A stretch of 64,000 nucleotides of DNA from Sipunculus nudus (GCA_026874595.1 CM049317.1:39460401-39524400), one strand, 5' to 3'. Counted from the stretch's first letter, positions 11,881 to 23,655 are shown. Notes: generated by a model from the letters alone, not told the origin. Translations and numbers: made by a program.

Positions 11881-12390
11881 CTGCATGGCTGAATTGTCTC
11901 TCCTAATGAATCTAGAACATCATAATATGGACCTAAATGTAATGTCAAAATATTTTGCAGTTATCATAAAGGAACACATACACACATACCGTTAAAATTT
12001 GAAGCAAGTTTCAAGAGAATATGATGATGGATTTGCTTGCTATTAGAATTTGTCTGCAAGGCCCAAACATCGCATGAGCAAGGCAGGTTGGGTACGGGAT
12101 TAGGCTGTTACATTAAGGTTATGCTGTGTATATCTGATCCGATATCATTATTTTGCCCAAGATATCGGGGATGCAGGTGTGTGTGTAAAGGACCGCACAG
12201 CACATCAATTTGCGGTCATAACCTAATTACATGCTTTTCCTTCCATGACGGCAAAACTGAATCAACTCGAACTTAACTGACGTCATTAACACTTGGGTGA
12301 TATATTGTGTGGAAAAGTTTGTTGACTGTGTCATTGTGCTGAACAGGACAGAAAAATCATTGTATCCGCCAAAACAAAGTTTTATGCAAC
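11881..12390 (+). other. Intron, no recognised feature
   Basis: Unique-looking sequence, with a slightly GC-richer patch at 12060-12260. No exon boundary or repeat family could be supported. Confidence 0.35.
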
Positions 12391-13270
12391 CATTTTTGCA
12401 TAGCTTCCATCTGTTTGTCTGCCGTGGGATAAACTCACTGATATCTCAGTAGTGGTTTGACTTATCTGCCTAAATTATTGCAGGTTTAAACATCATGGAC
12501 AGCTTTCTTGATTTTATGACAAGTGGCACCACCTATATTCTAGTTTATGCTGCAGACATCCAAGCTCATATCTCAGGAACCGATTGACTGATTGGGCCAA
12601 AATTTTGCATGTGTATAGATCTCACATAGCTCATTATCATACACAAACCTGGAGGGGCCACCTGTAACCGTTTTTTGCACAGCGTCCATCTGTTTGTCTG
12701 CTGTGGGCAAAAATCACTCATATCTCAGTAGTGGTTTGACTTATCTGCCTAAAATTTTGCATGTTTTTACATCTTGGATAGCTTTCTTGATTTTTTTGGC
12801 AGATGGCGCCACCTACATTTATATTAATGCTGCAGACATTCGGGCTTATATCTCAGGACTGGTTGGACATATCCCCCTGAAATTTTGCATGTGTATAGAT
12901 CTCACATAGATCTTAATTATATACAAAATTGGTGGCATCACCTGCCACCATTTTTGCACGAGTCCTTCTGTTTGTCTGCTGTGGGATAAAATCACTCATA
13001 TACATGTTGTGGTTTGACTTATCTGCCTTAAATTTTGCATATGTACACAACTGGGACAGCTTTCTGGATTTTGTGGTGGGTGGCACAACCTACATACATA
13101 TTTCAGCTGCAGAAATCCATGCTAATATGCAACATGCCTCACTCTTTTTTCCCCTTGCCACCCAATCCAGGCCACACTTCATCCGTTCCACTCTGATTTT
13201 GGTGGATACACGTAGTGGCTTGTCGACTACCTGTATTCATGTTTCTAATTGTTTAAGATCAACATGGGGA
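12391..13270 (+). repeat. Family C tandem modules (3' region)
   Basis: Three diverged 279-bp-type modules (gtttgtctgc..tgggataaa..tcactcatatctcag at about 12410, 12690 and 12970). The family C 3' text catgctaatatgcaacat and ttgtcgactacctgtatt follows. The CACAGGTTCGC terminus is missing. Confidence 0.7.
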
Positions 13271-13925
13271 AAATAACTGAGGAAGCCTAGTTATGTTAGC
13301 ATCAGGATAGCCTTAGTTCTGTGCACTGTCACTTGTCTACCTTACACTACCTATGGATGTATGCAGTGGGTGTTTGGGGGGATCTCCCTTAAATTATGCA
13401 GAAGAATCCATGTATAGTTCCGTAAGATCAAGGTGTAATATCCTGTAATGAAGGCTCTCTTGAGTCTTGACATGCTAATTCTTAGTAGGTGAAACCTCAT
13501 GGATATTTGCAGAAAAATAATTATTACCCAAGTGTAGACCTTAAAATTTACCCTCGTCTTATACACAGTAACGCCAAATACATGAATAAATGTGGTTGTT
13601 AATTCATTTCCTTGGGTAAGATTTATACCAACAGAATCTTTGTCATGTTCAAATATGAGTGACCTTGACAAACATTTCAAGGTTATAGTGTAGATACTCA
13701 TGAGACATATTACCCCTACCACAAAGCAATTCACTTTCATTCAAAGAACTAAGAGTGAATTCAGTTTCATTTCAAATTTTACCCTCTGCTGTCTCTTTTC
13801 TTTGGTAATCCCGATCAGTGTGTTTCTCATGATACAGATCCATATTATTTCCAATTTAGGTCACTTTAATACATGTATCTCCATGTGTGTACAAATGGTA
13901 CTATTAACACCCATCACTTTTTTTT
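13271..13925 (+). other. Intron, no recognised feature
   Basis: Non-repetitive AT-rich sequence ending in a T-run at 13917-13925. No exon supported. Confidence 0.4.
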
Positions 13926-13969
13926 AGGCTGACAGCTCTTGTCAGCTTCTGCTGATATTCTTGTTTGGC
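13926..13969 (+). repeat. Family B 3' terminus relic
   Basis: GGCTGACAGCTCTTGTCAGC, TTCT, GCTGATATTCTTGTTT matches the complete family B 3' end at 59868-59905, including the 5-bp stem TCAGC/GCTGA. It sits directly upstream of exon 14025-14219. Confidence 0.75.
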
Positions 13970-14024
13970 CATAGTGAAAACTTTTGTGGAATGTTGGATG
14001 GCTTGCCGCTCAATGAATTCACAG

Positions 14025-14219
14025 AAATTCTTCCTCAAATAGTGTCAACTGATGGCGAGAAAAGATCATCATCTGGATTCAGAGTCATGTACAACCCTAC
14101 ATTTGCAGGGGTGGAAGGTCATGACCCCAGTAGTGACTCTGTGACCTCACTGATCAGCACAAGTACTGGCACAAGTATCAGCCCTCAGAGTACAACCCAG
14201 CGACCTCACTCCATCACCA
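14025..14219 (+). CDS. TANC: TANC-like gene, Ser/Thr-rich exon (start uncertain)
   Basis: The open frame runs from 13928 to the donor at 14220 (CACCA/gtaagt, strong). The last nucleotide A joins phase 1 of the next exon. The start is ambiguous. AG at 14023-14024 gives phase 1, a length of 195 (3n) and continuity with the preceding exon, but has a poor pyrimidine tract. AG at 13973-13974 has a better tract but phase 2, needing an unseen exon in between. The segment reads EILPQIVSTDGEKRSSSGFR, then MYNPTFAGVEGHDPSSD and a Ser/Thr-rich tail ending PHSIT. It is probably disordered linker between the LGYLLG block and the NTPase. I see no residue-level match to vertebrate TANC here. Confidence 0.6.
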
Positions 14220-14305
14220 GTAAGTGCATTTACCAAAGAATTATGATATGTCAATTGCCATGAAATCTCACACGATGCTATCTCTGTTCTGCAAGTAAGA
14301 TGTTC

Positions 14306-15123
14306 CAGCTCTCCTCATGCAAACATTCATACAGCTCTCCTCATGCAGACATTCATACAGCTCTCCTCATGCAGACATTGATAGAGCTCTCCTCATGCAG
14401 ACATTAATACAGTTCTCCTCATGCAGACATTGATACAGCTCCCCTAATGCAGACATTGATACAGCTCTCCTCATGTAGACATTGATACAACTCTCCTCAT
14501 GCAGACATTGATACAGCTCTCCTCATACAGACATTGATACAGCTCTCCTCATGAAAACATTGATACAGCTCTCCTCAAGCAGACATTGATACAGCTCTCC
14601 TAATGCAGACATTGATACAGTTCTCCTCATGTAGACATTGATACAGCTCTCCTTATGCAGACATTGATACAGCTCTCCTCAAGAAGACATTGATACAGCT
14701 CCACTTATGCAGACATTGATACAGCTCTCCTCAAGAAGACATTGATACAGCTGTCCTCATGTAGCCATTGATACAGCTCTCCTTATGCAGACATTGATAC
14801 AGCTCTTCTCAAAAAGACATTGATACAGCTCTCCTAATGCAGACATTGATACAGTTCTCCTCATGTAGACATTGATACAGCTCTCCTTATGCAGACATTG
14901 AAACAGCTTTCCTCAAGAAGACATTGATACAGCTCTCCTTATGCAGACATTGCATTGATACAGCTCTCCTCAAGAAGACATTGATACAGCTGTCCTCATG
15001 CAGACATTGATACAGCTCTCCTTATGCAGACATTGGTACAGCTCTCCTCATGCAGACATTGATACAGCTCTCCTCATGCAGACATTGATACAGCTATCTC
15101 TATGCAGACATTGATACAGCTCT
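14306..15123 (+). repeat. 26-bp minisatellite, about 31 copies
   Basis: Tandem copies of ACAGCTCTCCTCATGCAGAC followed by attgat, with point variants (taatgcag, tcaagaag, ttatgcag). Some variants recur in a pattern, suggesting higher-order units. It starts 87 bp after the donor at 14220. Confidence 0.95.
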
Positions 15124-15804
15124 CTTGAAAATTGTCCTCAAGACATGATAACTCTAGACATAGCCCTATGAGCAATGGTCTTTTGAAAAAATTATTAGCA
15201 ATTGCCTTCTCTGCACCTGTCTTATGAGCAGTTGTCTTGGGGGGGGGGGGGGGAGCAGTTACCTTGTGAACAATCGTCTTAAACATGACTGGAATATATC
15301 CTCCCGTCCTTTTGCTGCAGCTATTTGACAAGTTTGATGGTTCCCTTCAGTGATATACATGATTTGTGTTTTAAATACACATAACAGTATTATTATTATT
15401 GGGATTGCCATAATATTGAACCACTTCACATTTGGTCCTCAAATTTGGTACACAAAATGTTCCTACCAAGTTCTTCTTTGAGTTTGAAAACTGGTGACCT
15501 TGACCATGATCTTTAAAGTCAAATCAGCTGAATTATGCCTTTAGAACATGAGAACTTTTGAAGGGCTGCATATTTTCCTCCAGAATTTTAAAAACATTGT
15601 TCCTACCAAAAGCTCAGACTAGTTCAAAACTGGTGACCTTGTCCGTCAGTTTGTCCGTCTCTCTGTTCACAAATTTGTCTCCCGATGATAACTCCCGATG
15701 ATTGACATATGGATTTCAAACATAACATATATGGCCAACCACTAAAGCAAGAACCCTATTGATTTTTGGGTCATGAGGTCAAAGGTGAAGGTCTCAGGAC
15801 TCAT
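15124..15804 (+). other. Intron with a G-run and diverged repeat text
   Basis: A run of 15 G at 15239-15253. From about 15415 there is repeat-like text on 'ctggtgaccttgacc', and at 15640-15800 family A2 body text (ttgtccgtctctctg, ggtcaaaggtgaaggtc). Confidence 0.5.
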
Positions 15805-17165
15805 TTTAGCTCAGCTGACTGTAAGTCAACTGAGGTATAGGAATGGTGCTTTGTCTGGGCGTCCAGCCATCCATAAGCAGAGCACAAATTGTAACTGCTG
15901 GTCCTAGAAACTTTTAAGTGAATATCCAGGGAGGTCAATAAAAAATCTCCTTGGAAACCTGAAATTAGGTTACTGGGACATATATCCTCCAAGCTATAGG
16001 ACTTCAAAGTACCCCCCAGAATAATCAAAAATTTGATACAAGACCTCCAATATCTTGATAATTAATGCATGGATTGTCATGAATCTTGCCTTGAATATTG
16101 ACCATAACTACTATGAAAACAATCATGTCAGTTTCACAGCTGTGTTTACATCTGGTGTCCCAAAACCTGGTATGTTTATTATCACTATTGGATGTCATAT
16201 AGTAATCACCCTGTTTCTCTGTCAGTTTGTCTAGCTGTCTCTCTGTCCATCCACACAAATGTGTTTCCAGATGATAACTCCAGGTTTGATTGACACATGG
16301 ATTTCAAACTTGACTTAGATATGGCCTACCACTAAAGCAAGAATCTATAAGATTTTGGGTCATGAGGTCAGAGGTCAAGGTTGCAGGACTCACTTATTTA
16401 AAAAGATATGGCTGCATTTTAAGCCAAGCTTTTCATCCTGAACTTTCCATCTTGTGCATTTAGCTTACTTGCCAGAATGGGGAGAGCATCAATGAATTTA
16501 GGGTCAAAAGGTCAAAGGTCACAGGAACCATCTGTTCACAAACTAGTTTCCAGATAGTAATTCCAGTTGGGTTTGACATATTGGTTTCAAACTTAACTTA
16601 TATATGGTTAAAGTAAGAACCATTTCAATTTGGGGTCCAACGGTTGTAGGTCATGGTCACAGGACCAAGTTCTTTAAAAAGAATGTGTATGCATTTCAAG
16701 CCAAACTTTTCATCACAAACCTTTCAACTTCAAGATATTGCTAACCTGCCAATAGGGGATGAATCTATTTGATGTGGGGGTCACAGGGTCAAAGGTCAAG
16801 GTCACAGGGCCCATCCATTCACAAATTAGTTTATGAATGAAAATTCTGCTTTGGATTGACAGATTGGCTTCAAACTTGATTTATTAATGACCCACAACTT
16901 AGGTAAATTTATTTTGATTTTTAGGGTCCAGAGATTAAAGTTGAAGATCACAGGAGCCACATTTTTAAAAAGATTATTGATGCACTGAAAATCAAACTTT
17001 CCATCTTTTACACATCTTTTTGAAGTTACCTCGTCAGAGGTCAAGGTCACATTTTAAAAAATTGTTACAGTAATCTAAATGCTGCAAGTTCAAGGATAAT
17101 AAGTTCTAAGATTTTAATGTCACAAGGTCATTGGTTAAGGCCGCAGGACAGTCATTTTTGTGGGG
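15805..17165 (+). repeat. Family A2 element, 3' end missing
   Basis: Head TTTTAGCTCAGCTGACTG at 15805, body with ctgtttctctgtcagtttg at 16210, then 'aggtcaaaggtcaaggtcac'-type modules at about 16370, 16510 and 16785. No 3' terminus before inverted family C sequence. Confidence 0.75.
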
Positions 17166-17214
17166 TTTATTCTTGTAAAATATTAAACAAATTGGCTTCA
17201 GTGGTGTCAGTCGA

Positions 17215-17378
17215 AAAACATTTCGCAGGTTTATAATTCATATAGGAAGATACAGCAAACTGGCTAAGTTAGCTTCCCATAACCCAGCCAAGAAGCTCTG
17301 AACCAAATCATTTGAACAAACTTGAATTATCAACATCTGAGGATAATTAATATGTGAGATTTAAGAATTTGACCCTGT
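17215..17378 (-). repeat. Inverted family C fragment
   Basis: Reads in reverse as the family C text around 18240-18440 (ctcagtgg..gccaaattcttaaatctc, gttatgggaagcttaactta). It is the only clearly minus-oriented C fragment besides 20837-21004. Confidence 0.75.
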
Positions 17379-17382
17379 GGTT

Positions 17383-17888
17383 TTAGCTCAGCTGACTTTA
17401 AGTCAACTGAGGTATTGGAATGGCACTTTGTCCTTCCTTCATCCGGCCATCTGTTCATCCGTTATCAGGGCAAAAGTCGTAACTGCTGGTCCCAGAAACT
17501 TCTTAGTGAACTTCCTAGGAGGTCAATAAAAAATCTCCTTGGAAACCTGAAATTAGGTCACTGCGACCTATATCCTCCGAGCTATGGGGCTCTTAGTACC
17601 ATGACCCCCCAAGAATAATAACAAATTTGATACAAAACCTCAAATATATTGATAATTAATGGATGTGTTGTCATGAAACTTGCCTTGAATATTGACCATA
17701 ACTAGTTTTGTCAGGTCCAGAAAAAGTATATTTTTTCATATTTTCACAAATATTATTCTTTTTTTTTTTACTATAAAATGACAACAATCATGCCTGTTTC
17801 TCAGCTGTGATTCCATTTAGGACCCCTAAACCTGGTGTGTTTATTGATCACAAGTGGATGCCCTATAGTAATCATCCTGTCTGTCTAG
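17383..17888 (+). repeat. Family A head, truncated by family C
   Basis: Head TTTTAGCTCAGCTGACTTTAA, body to ctgtctgtctag, then an abrupt switch at about 17888 to family C interior text (ggaagttgaacttagtcatc). Confidence 0.75.
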
Positions 17889-20836
17889 CTGGAAGTTGAA
17901 CTTAGTCATCTGTCCAAAAAAGCATACTAAAATTACGATCTCAGAAATGGCTGGAGCTATCATCAGCAAATTTTATGCCAATGTTGGTCACATGAGTCAT
18001 ATCTGAAATTGAGGTATTGGTGGCGCCACCTGCATCGGCCTTTTTTGTACGGGGGGTCATCAGTGCCTGTATCATACTGACGGCTACAAAAAACTTCTTC
18101 TCTGAAACCATATGGCCAAATTGTTTATCGCACAGAAATAATCCTAGGGAAGTGCTTTCTGAAGTTTGTTCAAATGGTCTCAGTTCAGTGCCTTTTGAAC
18201 TTTTCAGTGAGTTATGGGAAGCTGAATTTAGTCATATGCCATAACAGCCCATTTTAGCTCAGTGGCTACAAAGATCTTCTTCTCAAAAACCACCAGGCCA
18301 AATTCTTAAATCTCACACATCAATTATCCTTAGATGTTGATAATTCAAGTTTGTTCAAATGGTTTTGGTTCAGTGTTTTTTGGCTGAGTTATGGGAAGCT
18401 TAACTTAGCCATTTTGCTGTATTTTTCCATATGAGTTATAAACCTGCTAAACGTTTTTTGAATGATGCGACTGAGGCCAATTTGTTTAATATTTTACAAG
18501 AATAATCCCCTGAATAATTCATATAATAATTGTCTTTTATGGTTCCAAAGAATGAATTTTAAAGTTGAACTTAGTCATCTGTCCAAAAAAGCATATTAAA
18601 ATGACAATCTCAGAAATGGCCGGAGCTACCATCACCAAATTTTATGCCAGTGTGGGTCACATGAGTCATATATGAAATTCAGGTATTGGTGGCCCCACCT
18701 GCATTGACTTTTTTTGTACAGGGGTCATAGTTCATCTGTACATTAACCCATGATTTCTCAGGAATAGCAGGACCTACCATCCCTAGATTTTATGCAATAA
18801 TCTGTCACATATCAAATGTTGTGGGATTCGACTTATTTTTTTTGCTAGCTGCATTTACTTAGATTTTATAGGGAAAAAGCTAAAAAAAAAACTTAAAAAG
18901 TCTTCTTTTGTAAATGGTCCAGCCAAATTGTTCAATATTTTACAAAAATGATCCCAGAGGCAAGCCCTCTCAAGTTTGTTCAAATGGTTTGCATTTTATG
19001 ATTTTTAGTGGAGATACACAAATTTGAACTTCATTTGGCCAAGTAAGCATACTGACATAGTAATCTCAGAAATGACAGAAGCTTGCATTACCAAGTATTG
19101 TGCAAATGTTGGTCACATGACTCATATTTTAAGTTGCAGATTTCATAGTGCCACCTACATTGAACTGTTTTTTATGGGCAAAAACCTCATAATTTTAGCC
19201 TCTTTCAGCTTAAAATGTTTACTGAAACTGTCAAGTTGAATCGTTCATTTTTTCAAATGAATTATCCTTGGACATGGTTCTTTCAATCATATCAGAATAT
19301 AATGAGTTTGTTGATTCTTAGTTGAGTTTTGAAAACCTTAAGTTGGTCTTATGGCCATTATTATGTCTATTTCAAACTGAGGACTGCAATAGTGTTCTTC
19401 TACAAAATTATTGTTTCAATTATAACTTCTGTAACATTTCACAAAAATTATTCTTAGGTGGCCTTTGTTCAAGTTTACATAAATGATTTTTGGCATAATT
19501 ATCGGACCTTTAACAATGAAAGGACTGCATCTTTTATTATTCTAGATATTTTGATAAAAAGTTTATGAATATGTCAGCTTGACAAAAAAGCATTTAGCCA
19601 AAGTCTTTCAGTATGTGTAAACAGATTTACCAACAGGCCAAGATTGTGAGGTATCTTTTAATAGGTTGAGAAACTGCCAACTGTTTCAGATTTGGCAACA
19701 GATCAAAAGTTCATTCAGTGCAGCCAGATATAGGTCAAGAATTCAATCAGTGCAGCCAAGCACAAGGCATGTGATCTCCTCAAGGGTGACATGTGAACAC
19801 CTCATGGGCACCATGTGATCACCTCATAGATAGCATGTGATTACCTCATGAGTATCATGTGATCACCTCATGTGTGTCATATACCCTTCAGGGCTGCATG
19901 TGGAGTCAGTCTGTGAGCTTATGCAATGGTGAGGGTACTATTTCAGATTTGGCAACAGGCCAAAGGTCAGTCTGGATCTATTTATAGCTTCGGCAGACTG
20001 CCAACTTAACAGATTAGGCAACAGGTCAAGAGTTCACTCAGTGCAGCCAGGTATAGGTCAGGTGTTCACTCAATGCAGCAGCTGCATTCTATTTATAGCA
20101 TTGGCAGACTGCTGGCTGTGTCAGATAATGCAATAGGTCAAGAGTTTACTCAGTGTATCAAGGTACAGGTCAAAAGTTCACTCAGTCTAGCCAGGTGCAG
20201 GTCATGAGTTTACTCAGTGCAGTAGCCTGAACTAGCAATTTGTCACAGTTTACTCAGGGCAACTGCCTTTCTCACCTAAGCCTGGTCAGCCCCATGCATC
20301 AGACTCAAGGTAAGTCTGATGTATTGGCCTGATATTTTGGCCTGTCTATGTGTCTTTGATGGCTTTCTTGTTCACAAGACACATGTCGCCACCTTCAATG
20401 ACTTTTGCACAGTGTATTTGCATGCTTATTTCTACAGAGGAATTTGATATATCTGCCTGAAATTGTGCATATTTATACATATCGAATAACTTTGTCGTTT
20501 ACAAGACTGGTGGTGCCAGCTATGAGAATTTTTGCACAGTGTGTGTCCCTGCTTATTTTTCAGGAGGGGTTTTCTATATCAGTCTGAAATTGGGCATATG
20601 TATATATCTCTGATAGCTTTGTTGTATACAAGACTGGTGGTGCCAGCTACAATTTTTTTGTTGTTGTGTGCACCCATGCCAGAATTTCAGCAGTGATGTT
20701 TGTGTAATTATTTCTTATTCAAAATGTTTAGTACTTGCATTGTTCATATACATGAGAAGTAATGGTCCAGCATTGAAGCATTATACCTGATGTATTTCCC
20801 AATGCACAGGTTTGCATTAGGTCTGTAGGCCTTGTT
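17889..20836 (+). repeat. Family C element, 5' truncated, intact 3' end
   Basis: Joined modules of family C, with GGTGGCGCCACC at 18019-18030, a second module from about 18560 and 'ggtcaagagttcactcagtg' tandem text at 19690-20240. It ends CACAGGTTTGC, hairpin AGGTCTGTAGGCCT and TGTT at 20805-20836. Confidence 0.75.
19768..19877 (+). repeat. 22-bp tandem repeat, five copies
   Basis: Units of the form CATGTGATCACCTCATGNGTNT, all 22 bp, inside the family C 'gcagccag' region. A decayed sixth unit follows. Confidence 0.9.
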
Positions 20837-21004
20837 CCCTATAAAATCCAAGTAAATGCAGATAGCCAAAAAATAAACAAAATCTGATTGAGTTTTAGAT
20901 GACTGATTTTTTTGCAAAAAGTTTAGTGATGCCAGCTCCTGCCATTTTTGAGAAAGTATGGGTTAACGTACAGACACTGCACGTTGCCGCACAATCTCAT
21001 AAGC
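20837..21004 (-). repeat. Inverted family C head fragment
   Basis: Reverse complement of the family C 5' region (tgagcttatgagattgtgc, gttaacccatac, ggcaggagctggcatcac). It abuts the 3' terminus at 20836, making a local inverted arrangement of C sequences. Confidence 0.75.
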
Positions 21005-21186
21005 TCACACACAAACTTTGACCATGGCACTTTTTTTCCTGTGAGTACTATTGATTTAATTTTCACAGCATGTAAACATAAATATTTAATTTGTTTCAAT
21101 CTGAAATTTGAAAATAAAAGCTTGAAAATTAGGCAAGTTATTGATTTTTTTCTTGTGGCTCTATTGTATTCATTTGCTTTGTCCAG
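21005..21186 (+). repeat. Repeat module G and intron
   Basis: Module G text (gaccatggcac, ttaattttcacagcatg) followed by AT-rich sequence ending in the pyrimidine-rich TTTGCTTTGTCCAG. Confidence 0.5.
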
Positions 21187-21279
21187 ATGCAGGGCCCTAC
21201 TCCAGGTCACTGGAAGACAGCTATGCCAGCGTTTCTGATTTGTTACAGTCACTGGGGGAGATCTCCTTCTGGGACAGAT
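21187..21279 (+). other. Candidate exon or exon remnant, TANC locus
   Basis: An isolated GC-richer, non-repetitive island after a good acceptor (TTTGTCCAG). In the phase-1 frame it reads AGPYSRSLEDSYASVSDLLQ, then SLGEISFWDR and a TGA at 21278-21280. The composition looks like coding sequence of the Ser/acid-rich TANC linker. However, no GT gives a length divisible by three, so it cannot be a simple cassette between the exons at 14219 and 24463. It could be an alternative terminal or poison exon, a broken exon, or chance. Confidence 0.3.
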
Positions 21280-21489
21280 GAACAGTTGTTCTCATATCAC
21301 CAACCCAATCCCTCCCCCCCCCCAAAAAAAACCCAACCCCACCAAGTGTTGTGCAGGAATTGTTATTGTTATCACTGTATCTCCTTAATTGTAATGCTTT
21401 TTCCACTCCAATATACAAAAACTTTCCTTGAAAAAGTAATTTAATGTGTAATCCAGAAGATACCATGTTGTGTTAATGTAGCATTTTTA
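21280..21489 (+). other. Intron, homopolymer-rich
   Basis: C-run followed by an A-run at about 21311-21330. No other feature recognised. Confidence 0.35.
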
Positions 21490-23025
21490 AAGAATTCAAT
21501 TTTTATGCAAATATATGGCATATAGTTTTACCCATGTCCGTCATTCTGTCCTTCCGTCCTTCTGTCATTCCAAAATGGAACATTTGTAAGGACTTTTTTT
21601 CCGAATGCCTGCAGATATTGGCCTGATTTTTTATGTGTGGGCAGATAATGACCAGTTACAGATCGAGCTTGCATTTTGTCCCAGTTTTGACCCTTTTACG
21701 GCTCCTAAACATAGAAAATTTCATGAAATATAGAAATTTTCATTACAAATACACATGTACAGACTTTCTTTCACAAAGCCTGTAGATATTGGCCTGATTT
21801 TTGGTGTGTGGGCAGATAATGACCAGTTACAGATCAAGTTCGCGTTCTTCCCAGTTGACCCACTTTTTACCATATTACTGCTCCAGAACATAGAAAAATT
21901 CATGAAAATAGAAATTTTCATGACAAATATACATGTACAGACTTTTTTCGCAATGCCTGCAGATATTGGCCTGATTTTTGGTGTGTGGGCAGATAATGAT
22001 CAGTTACAGATCCAGTTTGCGTTTCATCCCAGATGAACTTCTTTTGACCGTTTGACGGTGCCCTAACAGAAAATTTCATGAAAAATATAAATTTTCATGA
22101 CAAGTGCACGTGTACAGACTTTTTTTTGCATTGCCTGCAGATATGGGCCTGATTTTTGGTGTGTATGCAGATAATGACCAGTGACAGATCAAGTTCGCAT
22201 TTTGTCTCAGTTGACCTCTTTTTGACTGTTTGACAGTGACCTTACATAGAAAATTTCATGAAAAATATAAATTTTCATGACAAGTGCACATGTACAGACT
22301 TATTTTCAAAATGCCTGCAAATACGGGCTTGATTTTTGGTGTGTGGGCAGATAATGACCAGTTACAGATCAAGTTCACGTTTTGTCCCAGTTGACCTTCT
22401 TTTGACCTTTTGACGGTGCCCTAACATGGAAACTTATGAAAAATATAAATTTTCATACATGTACGGATATTTTTTCACAATGCCTGCAGATACGGGCCTG
22501 GTTTTTGTTGTGTGGGCAGATAATGACCAGTTACAGATCGAGTTAATGTTTTTTCTCAGTTGACCTACTTTTGACCATTTGAAAGCTACTGAACATAGAA
22601 AGTTTCATGAATAATAGAAATTTTCATGACAAATACACATGTACAGACTTTTTTTCGCAGTGCCTGCAGATAAGGGCCTGATTTTTTGGTGTGTGGACAG
22701 ATAATGACCAGTTATAGATAGAGTTTGTGTTTTGTCCCAGTTGACCTACATTTGACCGTTTGACTGCTCCTGAACATAGAAAATTTCATGAAATATAGAA
22801 ATTTTCATAACAAATGCATATGTATGGACTTTTTTCCGCAATGCCTGCAGATTACATCCTGATTTTTTATGTGAGGGCAGATAATGACTAGTTACAGATC
22901 GAGTTCGCGTTTCGTCCCGGTTGACCTACTTTAGACCGTTTTATGGCTCCTAAACATAGAAAATTTCATGAAAAACAGAAATTTTCATGACAAATGTACA
23001 TGTAGTATGATGTACAGCCTTTTTT
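21490..23025 (+). repeat. About 178-bp tandem array, eight copies, with a GTCC-rich head
   Basis: A head at 21515-21580 (ttttacccatgtccgtcatt, tgtccttccgtccttctg) is followed by eight tandem units starting near 21604, 21777, 21952, 22131, 22309, 22480, 22659 and 22842. Each carries tgcctgcagatattggcctg, gggcagataatgaccagtta and tttcatgaaa..gaaattttcatga, the last an inverted-repeat motif. A one-unit copy with the same head is at 42781-43060. Confidence 0.9.
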
Positions 23026-23655
23026 CGCCCTCAGCTCTGTCGTCACCCAAGCTGTCCGTCTGTTTGTCCGTCTGTCCGTCCGGCATCCGTTAATTTTTAA
23101 CTTGTGAGCGGGATATCACTTAAAGGATTCACTGTGGAATTTTATTTAATCAGTGAGGATGTATATCGATAAAATCTTGGTCAAGTTCGAATATGGGTGA
23201 CCTTGACCCATTTTTTTTTGTTTTAAAGCTGATTATACAAAAACACTCTGAAGCTTATATCTCTGGAATCCTTGTGTGCATTTTCACAAAACTTACTATG
23301 ATCATTGGGAATGATGGTTTGGACGTGCTGCACAATTTTGGTGGCACCACCTACAATTTCTGATTTTTTAACGCTTTTTCGGATTTTTCAATTTTGGCCT
23401 TTTGTGCAGGATATCTCCAAAGGTATTCAACACAGGAACTTCTTTTCTTCAGTGCTATTGCATATTTACAAAATCTTAGTCAAGTTCAAAGATAGGTGAT
23501 CTTGACCAACTATTCAAGGTCACAGAGCTTAGAATAGAAAAAAACTTAGGAGCTTATTCCTCAGGAAGCATTTGGTGATTTGTTATGAAACATGGTACAT
23601 ACCTCTCCAATTTAAATTTATAACTGATTATCAACTTTTGCTAATATTCTAGTTT
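23026..23655 (+). repeat. Family B element, decayed
   Basis: Starts CGCCCTCAGC..GTCGTCACCCAAGC with a GTCC-rich tract at 23055-23090. It contains two internal modules (gtgagcgggatatcac; ttttgtgcaggatatctcc) and the decayed palindrome GGTGGCACCACC at 23339-23350. It ends near 23655 with a degenerate tattCTAGTT. Confidence 0.75.

Noticed and set aside
13975-14219. Alternative, longer form of the Ser/Thr-rich exon starting after GGCCATAG
   Set aside because: It has a better pyrimidine tract but phase 2, which does not join the exon ending at 10805. Kept only as an alternative in the exon entry.
14306-15123. CRISPR-like regular repeats
   Set aside because: The 26-bp units are directly contiguous with no spacers, in an intron of an animal gene: a minisatellite.
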